A stretch of 64,000 nt of DNA from Holophagales bacterium (GTDB lineage: Bacteria > Acidobacteriota > Thermoanaerobaculia > UBA5066): positions 456,126-520,125 of the forward strand of contig JADJZB010000004.1 of assembly GCA_016719485.1 (NCBI GenBank), in the 5' to 3' direction. The position numbers and the translations under genes were made by a program. Below are positions 16,341-25,132 of this stretch, piece by piece. Numbering within the stretch: the stretch's first letter is position 1; each line of letters opens with the position of its first letter. A model generated the notes under the pieces. The model was given only the letters and a program-made list of their open reading frames with translations. It ran no database searches and had not been told where the DNA came from.

Positions 16341-17567
16341 CTACAGCTTCATCGCGACGACCGGGTCGAGCCGGGACGCGGAGCGGGCCGGGAAGAAGCC
16401 CGCGAGGAAGCCGATGACCCCGAGGATCCCGGTCGTGATCAGTGCGACGAAGGGCGAGACCTCGGGCTTGCCGACGAACTCCTGGAGGCTCTCGGGGAAG
16501 ACGGTGCAGATGCCGAGCGAGATCGCGAACCCGACGACCCCGCCGATCGCCGTCACGATGAGCGTCTCGACGATGAACTGCCTCTGGATCGCCCCCGACT
16601 TCGCGCCGAGGGCCATCTTCACGCCGATCTCCTTCGTCCTCTCGTCGACGATGACGTTCATGATGTTCGAAACGCCGATCCCGCCGACGACGAGCGTCAG
16701 CGACCCGACGATCCCCAGGAAGAGCGAGAAGGCGAGCATGAAGACCTCGAAGAACTGGAACTGCTCCGTCGTGTCCCAGACCGAGAACGCCTCCTTGTCC
16801 GCGGGGTCGAACTTGAGGCGGCGCGAGAGCGCCGAGCGGAGGCTTTCCGTCACCTCCTTCGACTCGAGGGCCGACGCCGGCTGGAAGACGAAGTTCGAGA
16901 GGTACTTCCGGCCCGTCAGCGCCCGGAACGTCGTCCCCGGGATCCAGGAGAGGTCGCTGTCGCGGCTGTTGTAGCTCGAGTCCTGCTCCTTGGCGGTCAG
17001 GACGCCGATGACGAGGAAGGGGGAGCCGTTGAAGAGGACGGTCTTGCCGACCGGGTCGGTTCCCTTGCCGAAGACGTCCTCGGCGACCTTGTTCCCGAGG
17101 AATACGACGCGGCGCTGGTCCTTCATGTCGAGCGGGTTCAGGAAGCGGCCCCCCGGGACGGGAATCAGGTTCCGCATCTCGCCGAACTCGGGCGACACGC
17201 CCGAGACGTCGACCGGAAAGGTCCGCAGGTTGTAGACCATCTTCCAGCCGTCGCTGTACTCGCTCGACATCCGCTTCAGGCCGTCGACGCGCGGCCTCAC
17301 CGTCTCGAGGTCCTCGTCGGTGATCCGGATGCGCCGCCCCTTTCCGAGCCCCTGGTACGGGATCGACGTCAGGCCGGGCCAGGAGATGCAGATCCGGTCT
17401 CCGAGGCCCGCCGTCTGCTTGATGAGGTTCTTCTTCAGGCCCGCCCCGAAGGCGAGCAGGAGCGTCACCGCGACCGTCCCCCAGACGAGCCCGAACACCG
17501 TCAGGAGCGTCCGGAGCTTCTGGCTCTTCAGGTCGCGGTGGAGCTGCAGCAGCGCGTCGCGGAGCAT
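16341..17567 (-). CDS. MacB-like FtsX-type ABC permease, second subunit
   Basis: 408 residues with the same design as its neighbour: an N-terminal helix (TLLTVFGLVWGTVAVTLLL), a periplasmic core, and three C-terminal helices around GSLTLVVGGIGVSNIMNVIV with the motif TKEIGVKMALGAK. The ending DPVVAMKL replaces the usual LR.E. The 10-base gap to the next permease gene and the parallel architecture suggest gene duplication and a heterodimeric pump. Substrates of such non-fused MacAB systems include peptides, lipids and macrolide-like compounds; nothing here decides between them. Confidence 0.88.
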   Translation of the reverse strand: MLRDALLQLHRDLKSQKLRTLLTVFGLVWGTVAVTLLLAFGAGLKKNLIKQTAGLGDRICISWPGLTSIPYQGLGKGRRIRITDEDLETVRPRVDGLKRMSSEYSDGWKMVYNLRTFPVDVSGVSPEFGEMRNLIPVPGGRFLNPLDMKDQRRVVFLGNKVAEDVFGKGTDPVGKTVLFNGSPFLVIGVLTAKEQDSSYNSRDSDLSWIPGTTFRALTGRKYLSNFVFQPASALESKEVTESLRSALSRRLKFDPADKEAFSVWDTTEQFQFFEVFMLAFSLFLGIVGSLTLVVGGIGVSNIMNVIVDERTKEIGVKMALGAKSGAIQRQFIVETLIVTAIGGVVGFAISLGICTVFPESLQEFVGKPEVSPFVALITTGILGVIGFLAGFFPARSASRLDPVVAMKL

Positions 17568-17596
17568 CGGCGGACCTCTTCCTCGTCGATCCGCGC

Positions 17597-18703
17597 TCAG
17601 CTGATCGTCTTCGGCGGCCGCTGGACGAGCTGGTCGCCCTTCTTCACGCCTTCGGTGACCTCGATGTTCAGGCCGTCGGAGATGCCGGTCTTGATCTCGA
17701 CCTTCTTCGGCTCGTCCTTGGGGTTCTTCCCCGGCAGCTCGACGAAGGCCTTCTTCCCGCCGTCTTCGAAGGTCACGAGCCGCTCCGGGATCGTCACGAC
17801 GTCCTTCTTCTCGCGGATGATCAGGTCCGCGTTCGCCGAGTAGCCGGCGCGCAGGACGATCTTCTGTCCCGGGTCGAGCTCGATCTCGACGTCGAAGAGG
17901 GTCGCCCCGTCCTTCTGCTGGGCCTGCGGCGCGATCCGCGCGACCTTCCCCGTGACGACGTCCGTCGGGAGGGCACCCACCTTGATGCGCGCCTCGAGCC
18001 CGACGTGGAGCTTGCCGACGTCGATCTCGTCGACCGTCCCCTTGAAGATGAGGTCGCTCATGTCGGCGATCGTCGCCAGCTCGGTGCCGGGCTGGTACGA
18101 CGTGAGCGGGACGACGGGGTCGCCCGGGTTGACCGCGCGAGTGAGGATCGTCCCGGCGGCCGGAGCGCGGATGATCGAGTCGATTCCCGAGTCGAACGAC
18201 GTGATCTTCCCGCTGCGGGTGAGCTCGCGGTCCTGGTCGGCCTTGGCGACGGCGATCTTGGCGAGCTCGAACGCCTCGCGCTTGACGTCGACGTCGGACC
18301 GCGCCGTGATCCCCTGCCGGTTGAGCTCCTGGGCCCGGTCGAATTCGGACTTGGCGCGCGCGAACGAGGCGTTCGCCGACTCGACCCTGCGGTCGACCTC
18401 GGTCACCTCGAGGGGCGTCGGGTCGGGCTGAATCTCGAGAATCGGATCGCCCGCCTTCACGCTGTCGCCGACCTCGACCCGGCAGCTCTTCACGATGCCG
18501 GAGATCTTCGACTTCACCGAGAACTTCTGCCGCGGCTGGATCTGGCCCACGGCGAGCGCCTTCTCCGTGATCGAGCCCGACTCGGCCACGACGATCTTGA
18601 GGCCGCCGTCGTCCTTCTTTCCCGAGCTCGCGAGGGCGTAGATGCCGGTGACGACGCCGCCCACGACGATCAGCACGAGAAGGACCTTGAAGAGCTTGCC
18701 CAT
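17597..18703 (-). CDS. Periplasmic adaptor (MacA/HlyD family) of the ABC exporter
   Basis: 368 residues from the ATG at 18703, chosen because GGAGG lies six bases upstream; an in-frame ATG at 18769 lacks this. An N-terminal anchor helix (LFKVLLVLIVVGGVVTGIYAL) leads to the lipoyl halves, with VGQIQPRQKFSVKSKISGIVKSC at one side and IIRAPAAGTILTRAVNPGDPVV at the other. They flank a helical hairpin (residues about 105-165) and beta-barrel domains. It bridges the inner-membrane pump to an outer-membrane channel. No TolC-type gene is nearby, so the channel must be encoded elsewhere. It is first in the operon; the 177 bases upstream (18704-18880) should hold its promoter. Confidence 0.9.
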   Translation of the reverse strand: MGKLFKVLLVLIVVGGVVTGIYALASSGKKDDGGLKIVVAESGSITEKALAVGQIQPRQKFSVKSKISGIVKSCRVEVGDSVKAGDPILEIQPDPTPLEVTEVDRRVESANASFARAKSEFDRAQELNRQGITARSDVDVKREAFELAKIAVAKADQDRELTRSGKITSFDSGIDSIIRAPAAGTILTRAVNPGDPVVPLTSYQPGTELATIADMSDLIFKGTVDEIDVGKLHVGLEARIKVGALPTDVVTGKVARIAPQAQQKDGATLFDVEIELDPGQKIVLRAGYSANADLIIREKKDVVTIPERLVTFEDGGKKAFVELPGKNPKDEPKKVEIKTGISDGLNIEVTEGVKKGDQLVQRPPKTIS

Positions 18704-18880
18704 ACCGGACCTCCAGCTGCCCCGAACGGGGCTGTTCGTCTCGCCAGACGGATCGAGATCGAGGGTCATGCCCGCAGTTACGCTCCTGCCGCCGGAAGGT
18801 TCCGATGTGCGTACGTGTGCGACAGGATGTCCCAGGTCTTCATCCGGGACGGCTCGGAAGCCGGCGACTCGCCTTTCGGG

Positions 18881-21733
18881 CTACCGGCAGATGACCCGGT
18901 CGCGTCCGGCCTGCTTGGCCTCGTAGAGAGCCGCGTCGGCGCGCTTCAGAAGGCTGGCGAGCCCTTCGTCCCCCGCGGCGAGCGACGCGATGCCGATGCT
19001 CACCGAAGCCCGCGCGGCAGGCGCCTCTCCGGCGCGGTCGGCGACGAGCCCCACCTCCCCGACGGCCTGGCGAAGCCGTTCTCCGACGGCGAATGCTCCT
19101 TCCGGACCCGTCATCGGAAGGACGGCGAGGAACTCCTCGCCGCCGTATCGGCCGACGACGTCCTCGGTCCGGAGACTCCCGGCCATCCGGCGCGCTCCCT
19201 CGGCCAGGAGCCGGTCGCCTTCGGCGTGCCCGAGCGCATCGTTGATCTCCTTGAAGTGATCGAAGTCGATCATGCCGACCGAGAGGGGCATTCCCCGCCG
19301 GCGGGCGAGCGAGAACGCCTCCTCCGCCGTGCCCAGGATCGACCGGCGGTTCGGGAGGCCCGTGAGGGCGTCGGTGATGGCGAACTCGGAGAGCTGCTCG
19401 TTCAGGCGGCGCAGCTCGTCGGTCCTCTGTGCGACGGTCTCTTCGAGCCGCACCCGGGCCGCCACGAGCCGACGCTCCCGCGCCTTTACGACGAGCGCTG
19501 CCGCGAACGCGATGACCGAGAGGCCACCGAAAAGCACCGGCAGCCGCTGCCACCAGGGTGTCTCCACGGTGATCCTCACGGTCGCCGCCGGCTCGGGGGA
19601 TCGGCCGTCGACCGTCGTCGCCGTCACCTCGAAGACGTAGTTCCCCGCTCCGAGGGCACCGTACGTCGTTTCGGCCTGGCCCGGCTCGGCCGCCGTCCAC
19701 CCGTCCGAAAGCCCGGAAAGCCTGTAGCGAAACGTCGTAGCCCCTTCGTCGAGGAACGACAGCGCCGCGAAGCGGAGCGTCAATGGCGCGTGCCGGAACG
19801 GGAGGACGAGATCGCGCCCGGGAGGCAGGCGGACCCGGCCCAGCCGGATCTCCGAGACGGCTACGAGGGGAGGCACCGGGCGTCGCGGAGCCGGGAGGCC
19901 CTGAAAGAGCGACAGTCCCTCGGTCGTGATCCAGACACGCCCCCGGCTGTCGGCGAAGAAGCCGTTCTGGTTGCACTCGTTCGCGCCGAGGCCGTCGTTC
20001 GTCGTGAAGACCCGGATCTCCCCCGAAGGGGCGATCCGAACGGCCCCCCGGTTCGTGCCGGCCCAGACGAACCCCTCGCGGTCCTCGCCGACCCAGTAAA
20101 CGTACGAATCGGGCAGGCCCGAACGCGCGTCGAGAACGCGGACCCCCCGGTTGCCCGTCCGCCAGAAAAGCCCCCGGTCCGTGCCGACCCAGAGACCGCC
20201 TCGCCGGTCCTCGAGTATCGCGGTGACGGCGTTCGACGGAAGTCCTTCGGCCGTCCCGAGCGCTTCCGGCGAGGAGCCTTCCTTCAGGCCGGCGAGGCCC
20301 CATCCGAGGCCGCCGACCCAGAGGGTCCCTCCGTGCCCCAGATGGAGGACCGAAACCGAGTCCCCCACGGGTTTCCCGGCCCGCGACAGCTTCCCGTCCC
20401 GGAAGACGAAGAGCCCCTGGCGCGCCGAGCCCAGCAGGAGCGCGCCGTCCTTCGCGAAGGCGATCTCGTCGACGACCTTCGGCGCTCCCTCCGGCAGGGG
20501 AAATGACGTGACCCGGTCCCTCGAGATCCGCGCTGCCCCCTGCGAGGTCGTGACGATCACGTCTCCGTCGGGCGACACGCAGAACGAGCGGACTTCCGTG
20601 TGCGGCAGGCCGTCCTTCGCGGTGAAGAGCCGTGTCGTGCCGCCTTCGCTGCGCCGCACGAGCCCGCGGTCGTGCGCGCCGATCCACAGGGTGCCGTCCG
20701 GCGTCTCGGCGATGCCGTAGAGCGGAGCCCCGACCGGGAGCCCATCCTCCGGCCCGAACGTTCGGAACGCTGCCGGCCCCTTCTTGGCAAGCCCGGAGTC
20801 CGTGCCAAACCAGACGATTCCCTCCCGGTCCTCGAACGCGGCCCAGACCCTCGCGTCGGGAAGGCCCTCGGTCATCCCGAACCGCTCGAACCCCGAGGCG
20901 CCGTCCCAGCGGAACGCTCCGCGGTCGCTCGTGCCGATCCAGGTGCCGCCCCCCTCCGCCTCGCGGACGAGGCCGGAGACGTTCTTCCCCGGCGCGTCGT
21001 CGCCTCCCACGCGGCGAGCGGTCAGGGTGGTCACGTCGACCTCGAAGAGCCCGGCCTCCGTCACGCCGAGGAGGAGCCCGCCGCGCGGCCCCGACGCAAT
21101 CACGCTGACGGACTGGTCGGGCAGGCCCGTCACGTCGACCCGCGTCAGGGCCCCGCCGGGAAGCAGCCGCGCCAGGCCGCGTGTCGTCCCCGCCCAGAGA
21201 ACGCCGTCGGGTGAGTGGAAGAGGGTCACCACCTCGGTACCGGCGAGGTCGCCGACCGACGGTACCGCCTCGAACGACCCGCCGATCGAGGCGGCGACGA
21301 AGAGACCCCCGGAGGCGCCAGCGTAGAGCCGTCCGTCCTCCAGCGCGAGCAGAGCGGTGACGGACGGAGACGGCCCCGCCGTTACGGGAAGGACCGTCCA
21401 GGTCCCGGACGCGTAGACCGCGGCCCCGTTCGACGTCCCGGCGAGGACCTCACCCGCCGGACCCAGCGAGAGCGACTGGATCGAAGAGCCCGGCAGGCCC
21501 GTTGCCGCGTCGAACGTCTCGAATCGGCGGCCGTCGTAGCGGCCGAGCCCTCCTGTGAGCGTGCCGACCCAGAGGAAGCCCCCGCGGTCCTGGCAGATCG
21601 CGGTCACCTGAAGCTGCGGCAGCCCGTCGCGGGCCGTGTAGACGCGAACGGCCGACCGCGCCGCCTCGAGGGGCCAGACCCCCAGCGCCGCCAGGAGCGC
21701 GGCGACGGCCAGGAGGGCGCGACGGACCCTCAC
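18881..21733 (-). CDS. Two-component-propeller diguanylate cyclase
   Basis: 950 residues from a GTG at 21733 that overlaps the upstream stop as GTGA. The order is signal peptide (1-25), then about 680 residues of seven-bladed-propeller repeats of the Reg_prop kind (repeated patterns such as FLWVGTLTGGLGRYDG, LWIGAHDRGLVR and VWAGTNRGAVRI). A Y_Y_Y-type Ig domain follows (FRYRLSGLSDGW), then one membrane helix (LPVLFGGLSVIAFAAALVV), a coiled coil and a GGDEF domain. The active loop reads GGEEF, and the inhibitory site RTED lies five residues before it, so c-di-GMP synthesis with product feedback is expected. Sensor propellers of this type bind carbohydrates in Bacteroidetes hybrids. The ligand here is unknown. 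Confidence 0.9.
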   Translation of the reverse strand: MRVRRALLAVAALLAALGVWPLEAARSAVRVYTARDGLPQLQVTAICQDRGGFLWVGTLTGGLGRYDGRRFETFDAATGLPGSSIQSLSLGPAGEVLAGTSNGAAVYASGTWTVLPVTAGPSPSVTALLALEDGRLYAGASGGLFVAASIGGSFEAVPSVGDLAGTEVVTLFHSPDGVLWAGTTRGLARLLPGGALTRVDVTGLPDQSVSVIASGPRGGLLLGVTEAGLFEVDVTTLTARRVGGDDAPGKNVSGLVREAEGGGTWIGTSDRGAFRWDGASGFERFGMTEGLPDARVWAAFEDREGIVWFGTDSGLAKKGPAAFRTFGPEDGLPVGAPLYGIAETPDGTLWIGAHDRGLVRRSEGGTTRLFTAKDGLPHTEVRSFCVSPDGDVIVTTSQGAARISRDRVTSFPLPEGAPKVVDEIAFAKDGALLLGSARQGLFVFRDGKLSRAGKPVGDSVSVLHLGHGGTLWVGGLGWGLAGLKEGSSPEALGTAEGLPSNAVTAILEDRRGGLWVGTDRGLFWRTGNRGVRVLDARSGLPDSYVYWVGEDREGFVWAGTNRGAVRIAPSGEIRVFTTNDGLGANECNQNGFFADSRGRVWITTEGLSLFQGLPAPRRPVPPLVAVSEIRLGRVRLPPGRDLVLPFRHAPLTLRFAALSFLDEGATTFRYRLSGLSDGWTAAEPGQAETTYGALGAGNYVFEVTATTVDGRSPEPAATVRITVETPWWQRLPVLFGGLSVIAFAAALVVKARERRLVAARVRLEETVAQRTDELRRLNEQLSEFAITDALTGLPNRRSILGTAEEAFSLARRRGMPLSVGMIDFDHFKEINDALGHAEGDRLLAEGARRMAGSLRTEDVVGRYGGEEFLAVLPMTGPEGAFAVGERLRQAVGEVGLVADRAGEAPAARASVSIGIASLAAGDEGLASLLKRADAALYEAKQAGRDRVICR

Positions 21734-22854
21734 GTCCGGAGAGTGACCTCCACGATTTCCGAGCGGAAGAAGAGCCGCATCGGCGGCCCCCACGTTCCCG
21801 TGCCGCGCGAGACGGCGAGCGTCATCCCGTCGACCTCGTAACGTCCCGCCTGGAACGGGTAGGGAATTGCCGACAGGAAGGTGAAGGGCCACAGCTGACC
21901 ACCGTGGGTGTGCCCGGAGAGCATGAGCCGCGCGCCGCGCGCCGCGGCGTCGCGGACCAGGAGCGGCGAGTGCGAGAGGTGGACGACGACGGCGCCGCCC
22001 GGCACTCCCGCGAACGCGCGGTCGAGACTGCGGCCGTCGATCCCGAGCTGCCGCCTGGCCGTCAGGTCGTCGACCCCGGTCAGGACGAGCCCGGGCGCCA
22101 CCTCGGCCCAGCCGTCGCGAAGAGTCCGGATACCCGCCGTCTCGTAGACACCGAGGCACCGCTCGAGCCCTGCGTAGAACTCGTGGTTTCCGGTGACCCC
22201 GTAGACGCCCAGGGGGGCCGAGAGCCTCCGGAGGACGGGCGCGAGCGGTTCGACCGGCCCTACCTCGCTGTCGACGAGGTCGCCCGTCACGACGACCAGA
22301 TCGGGCGCGAGGGCGTTCACTTCGTCGACCCGCCGTCCGAGCCACACCTCGCCGAGGAGCGTCCCGAGGTGCAGGTCGGAGAGCTGCACGATTCGCAGCT
22401 CGGTGCGCCCGTCCGGGAGGGCCGACACCTTCACCTCGTGCCGCACCACCCGCGGGATCCGAGCGCCCTGGACGATTGCGACCACGGACAGCACGATGGC
22501 GACGACGAGCGCCACGGAGCGCGCCGGGACCGCTCCGCGGGGCCAGAGCCTTCCGAAGCCCGTCACGACGTCGGCCGCGAGAAGCGCCGCGAACGCGAGG
22601 AAGAGCACCCCCATCCAGACGGCTCCCGCCAGCTCCACGCCCCTCGCGAGAGCCCCAGGGGCCCACTTCGCCAGGACCCTCCCGAGCGGGTAGGAAAGCC
22701 ACAGCAGGGCGAAGAGAGCGACCCGCGCTGCGACGGGCACGGCCCGGGCCAGGACGGGAATCGAGAAGGCCCGCTGGAACGCGTAGACGTGGAAAAGCGT
22801 CCAGACGGAGAGGACGATGCCGAGGAAAAGGGCGAGCCGCCCCGTTGCGCCCAT
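21730..22854 (-). CDS. Membrane-bound calcineurin-like metallophosphoesterase
   Basis: 374 residues. About four hydrophobic helices fill residues 1-120. A YkuE-type metallophosphoesterase domain follows with the metal motifs QLSDLHLG (DxH), VVTGDLVDS (GDxxD), GVTGNHEFY (GNHE), VHLSHSP and LSGHTHGGQ. All catalytic residues are present, so it should be an active two-metal phosphoesterase, perhaps on UDP-diacylglucosamine-like or other phospholipid substrates; this is not certain. It overlaps the start of the diguanylate cyclase gene by four bases, a translational-coupling arrangement. It is divergent from the peptide transporter gene with 69 bases between. Confidence 0.88.
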   Translation of the reverse strand: MGATGRLALFLGIVLSVWTLFHVYAFQRAFSIPVLARAVPVAARVALFALLWLSYPLGRVLAKWAPGALARGVELAGAVWMGVLFLAFAALLAADVVTGFGRLWPRGAVPARSVALVVAIVLSVVAIVQGARIPRVVRHEVKVSALPDGRTELRIVQLSDLHLGTLLGEVWLGRRVDEVNALAPDLVVVTGDLVDSEVGPVEPLAPVLRRLSAPLGVYGVTGNHEFYAGLERCLGVYETAGIRTLRDGWAEVAPGLVLTGVDDLTARRQLGIDGRSLDRAFAGVPGGAVVVHLSHSPLLVRDAAARGARLMLSGHTHGGQLWPFTFLSAIPYPFQAGRYEVDGMTLAVSRGTGTWGPPMRLFFRSEIVEVTLRT

Positions 22855-22923
22855 CCGGCGGAGTCTACGAGAGTCCGTCTCCGCGCTTTTTGCCCGCAGC
22901 CCCCACTACAATCCCCGGCCGTG

Positions 22924-24519
22924 ATGACCGAAGCACGACAGGACAAGTTCCCCACCGTCTTCTGGACCGCGAACGTCGTCGAGCTCTTCGAACGGGCGGC
23001 CTACTACTCGATGGCGAGCTTCGTCGTCATCTACCTCGGCCAGCTCGGGCTCGGGGCGTACTGGCCCTCGAACCTCAACAGCGTCCTCTGGACGCTCGTC
23101 TACTTCCTCCCGATCCTCTCCGGCACGATCGCCGACCAGGTCGGGTTCCGGAAGTCGCTCCTCGTCGCGTTCGTCCTCCTCGCCGCGGGCTACATGCTCA
23201 TGGGCTCGCCCGTCTGGTTCGGTGGCGCCGAGCTCGCGCCGATCGTCGGGAAGGAGTTCACCGCCTCCGCGGGCCTCGTCGGCACGATCGTCGCCGGCAT
23301 CCTCCTGATCGGCATCGGCGGCTCGGTCATCAAGCCCTGTATCTCGGGGACCGTGCAGAAGACCTCGGGCACCCTCGCCACGCTGGGGTTCGCCATCTTC
23401 TACATGATCATCAACATCGGGTCGCTCTTCGGACGCGGCACGGCGTTCGTCGTGAGAACCCGGCCCGACGTCGTCCTGATCCTCGGCGTCGTCGCCGTCT
23501 GTGGCATCGCGGCCGCCCTGCTGACGCTGCTCGTGAAGTGGAACGTCCTGCACCGCGACGAGCGCGGGACGATCGCGAAGACGACGTTCGGCGCCTTCGC
23601 CATCATCTCCGGCGCGGCCGCGGGCATCTCCCAGGCGATGAAGCTGCGGCCCGCCCCCGAGATGGCCGCCGGAAGCCCGGCTCTCTCGTACATCTTCGCC
23701 GTCGCCACGGCCGCCTCCATCGTCGCGTTCTTCGTCGTCCTCGTCTTCTACAAGGAACCCGCGGTCGCCCCGAACACCCCCGCCAAGCCGAAGCGGACGC
23801 CGGGCCGGATCCTTCTCGACATGGTCCTGGTGCTGAAGAACAGGCGCTTCGCGCTCTTCCTGCTGGTCATCAGCGGCTTCTTCTTTCTCTACAACCAGGT
23901 CTACAACGTCATGCCGCTCTACGTGAAGCGCGTCGTCGAGACGAGCCCGGCGATGGACCTCTACACCGCCGCGAACCCGTTCGTCATCGTCGTCTTCCAG
24001 CTCCTCGTCACGAGCCTCTTCGGGAAGATGAAGCCGGTGAAGTCGATGATCGTCGGCTGCGTGATCATCGGCGTCTCGATGGGCATCAACCTCTACCCTC
24101 TTTACTCGGATGGCGGCCTGCGCGCCCCCGTGGCCGACCTCCTCCCGATCGCCTCGATCTTCATCATCCTGACGGTCGGCCTCATCGCCTTCGGCGAGCT
24201 CTACACGTCGCCGCGGATGTACGAGTACATCGGCGCGCTCGCGCCGAAGGGGCAGGAAGGGCTCTTCCTCGGCTACGCGAACCTGCCGCTGGCCATCGGC
24301 TCCCTGACGGGCGGCCCGGTCGGCGCCTGGATCTTCAACGACGTCATGGCGAAGGGCGCGACGACGAGAGCCGACGGCCTCCTCGATCTGAACCGCGCCG
24401 CAGCCACGCGCGGCTGGCTGCTGCTGATGGCCATCGGCTTCGTCTCGGCCGTCTCCATGTGGGCCTTCAACCGCTGGGTCGAGAAGCAGGAAGCGAAAGA
24501 TCGGCTGGCCACGGCGTAG
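22924..24519 (+). CDS. Proton-dependent oligopeptide transporter (POT/PTR2) family
   Basis: 531 residues from the ATG at 22924 (a GTG three bases before is an alternative). It is an MFS protein with 12 or more helices. The POT fingerprint ExxERxxYY is present as Glu20, Glu23, Arg24, Tyr27 and Tyr28 (ELFERAAYYSM), so proton-coupled di- or tripeptide uptake is likely. The second half includes FFLYNQVYNVMPLYVKR and a long helix at the C-terminus. It is longer than the bacterial YdgR group (about 500), with an extra pair of helices in the middle (residues about 215-290). It is a single gene, facing the metallophosphoesterase. Confidence 0.85.
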   Translation: MTEARQDKFPTVFWTANVVELFERAAYYSMASFVVIYLGQLGLGAYWPSNLNSVLWTLVYFLPILSGTIADQVGFRKSLLVAFVLLAAGYMLMGSPVWFGGAELAPIVGKEFTASAGLVGTIVAGILLIGIGGSVIKPCISGTVQKTSGTLATLGFAIFYMIINIGSLFGRGTAFVVRTRPDVVLILGVVAVCGIAAALLTLLVKWNVLHRDERGTIAKTTFGAFAIISGAAAGISQAMKLRPAPEMAAGSPALSYIFAVATAASIVAFFVVLVFYKEPAVAPNTPAKPKRTPGRILLDMVLVLKNRRFALFLLVISGFFFLYNQVYNVMPLYVKRVVETSPAMDLYTAANPFVIVVFQLLVTSLFGKMKPVKSMIVGCVIIGVSMGINLYPLYSDGGLRAPVADLLPIASIFIILTVGLIAFGELYTSPRMYEYIGALAPKGQEGLFLGYANLPLAIGSLTGGPVGAWIFNDVMAKGATTRADGLLDLNRAAATRGWLLLMAIGFVSAVSMWAFNRWVEKQEAKDRLATA

Positions 24520-24559
24520 GGTCTTCCGGGAAGAGGTGGGCCGAGAGTAATCTCGGGCC

Positions 24560-25132
24560 GTGCCGAGGGACGCCGTATCCGCCGGATCGAGCCGGGCCGG
24601 GTCCGCACAGGACCCGGTGGAATCGTCCGCCGGCGCCCTCGGTACGGCGGTGCCCGCCGACGCCCGGGAGTGGGACTGGGAGGAGCTCTACCGGCACCTC
24701 GGCCAGAGCCTGATCTCCCTGGGCCGGAGGCGATTCGACCTCTCCCGGGAGGACGCAGAAGAAGCGCTCCAGCGGGCCGCCACCGCAATCGTCTTCGCCG
24801 CCCCTTCCGTCCGGAGCCCGGAGGCCTATCTCACCTCGGTCTTCCTCAGGGAGTGCCTCGGAGCGTGGCGCCGCCGCCAGGAGGTCCAACGGCGTGAGCT
24901 CCCCATGCCGGATGGCTTCCAGAGAGCCGACGATGCGTGCGAGCGGATCGAGGTCGTCTGCCGGTTCCGGTCGGCCTTCGCGCTCCTCTCCCCGTACTGC
25001 CGCTCCGTCATGCGCAGCTGCCTCCTCGAGGGGAAATCGCGGGTCGCCGGAAGCGACGCCCCCGTCTCCGAAGGGGCGATCTACAAACGCTACCGCAAGT
25101 GCCTGAGGACCCTCGCCGATGCCCTCGGCTGA
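24560..25132 (+). CDS. ECF-like RNA polymerase sigma factor
   Basis: 190 residues if the GTG at 24560 is the start; about 35 N-terminal residues are low-complexity, so the true start may be downstream. The region-2-like part is LYRHLGQSLISLGRRRFDLSREDAEEALQ (DAED-like motif) and YLTSVFLRECLGAWRRRQE. The region-4-like helix-turn-helix is FALLSPYCRSVMRSCLLEGKS, followed by SEGAIYKRYRKCLRTLADAL. The motifs are weak, as in divergent ECF groups. It overlaps the next gene, a zinc-finger/TPR protein, by 14 bases. That pairing is typical of a sigma factor with its regulator. Confidence 0.65.
   Translation: MPRDAVSAGSSRAGSAQDPVESSAGALGTAVPADAREWDWEELYRHLGQSLISLGRRRFDLSREDAEEALQRAATAIVFAAPSVRSPEAYLTSVFLRECLGAWRRRQEVQRRELPMPDGFQRADDACERIEVVCRFRSAFALLSPYCRSVMRSCLLEGKSRVAGSDAPVSEGAIYKRYRKCLRTLADALG

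Noticed and set aside
14012..17843. Very long plus-strand frames opposite the ABC export operon
   Set aside because: The minus strand carries four clear family proteins with motifs and ribosome sites; the plus frames are His/Asp/Arg-rich artefacts of high GC.
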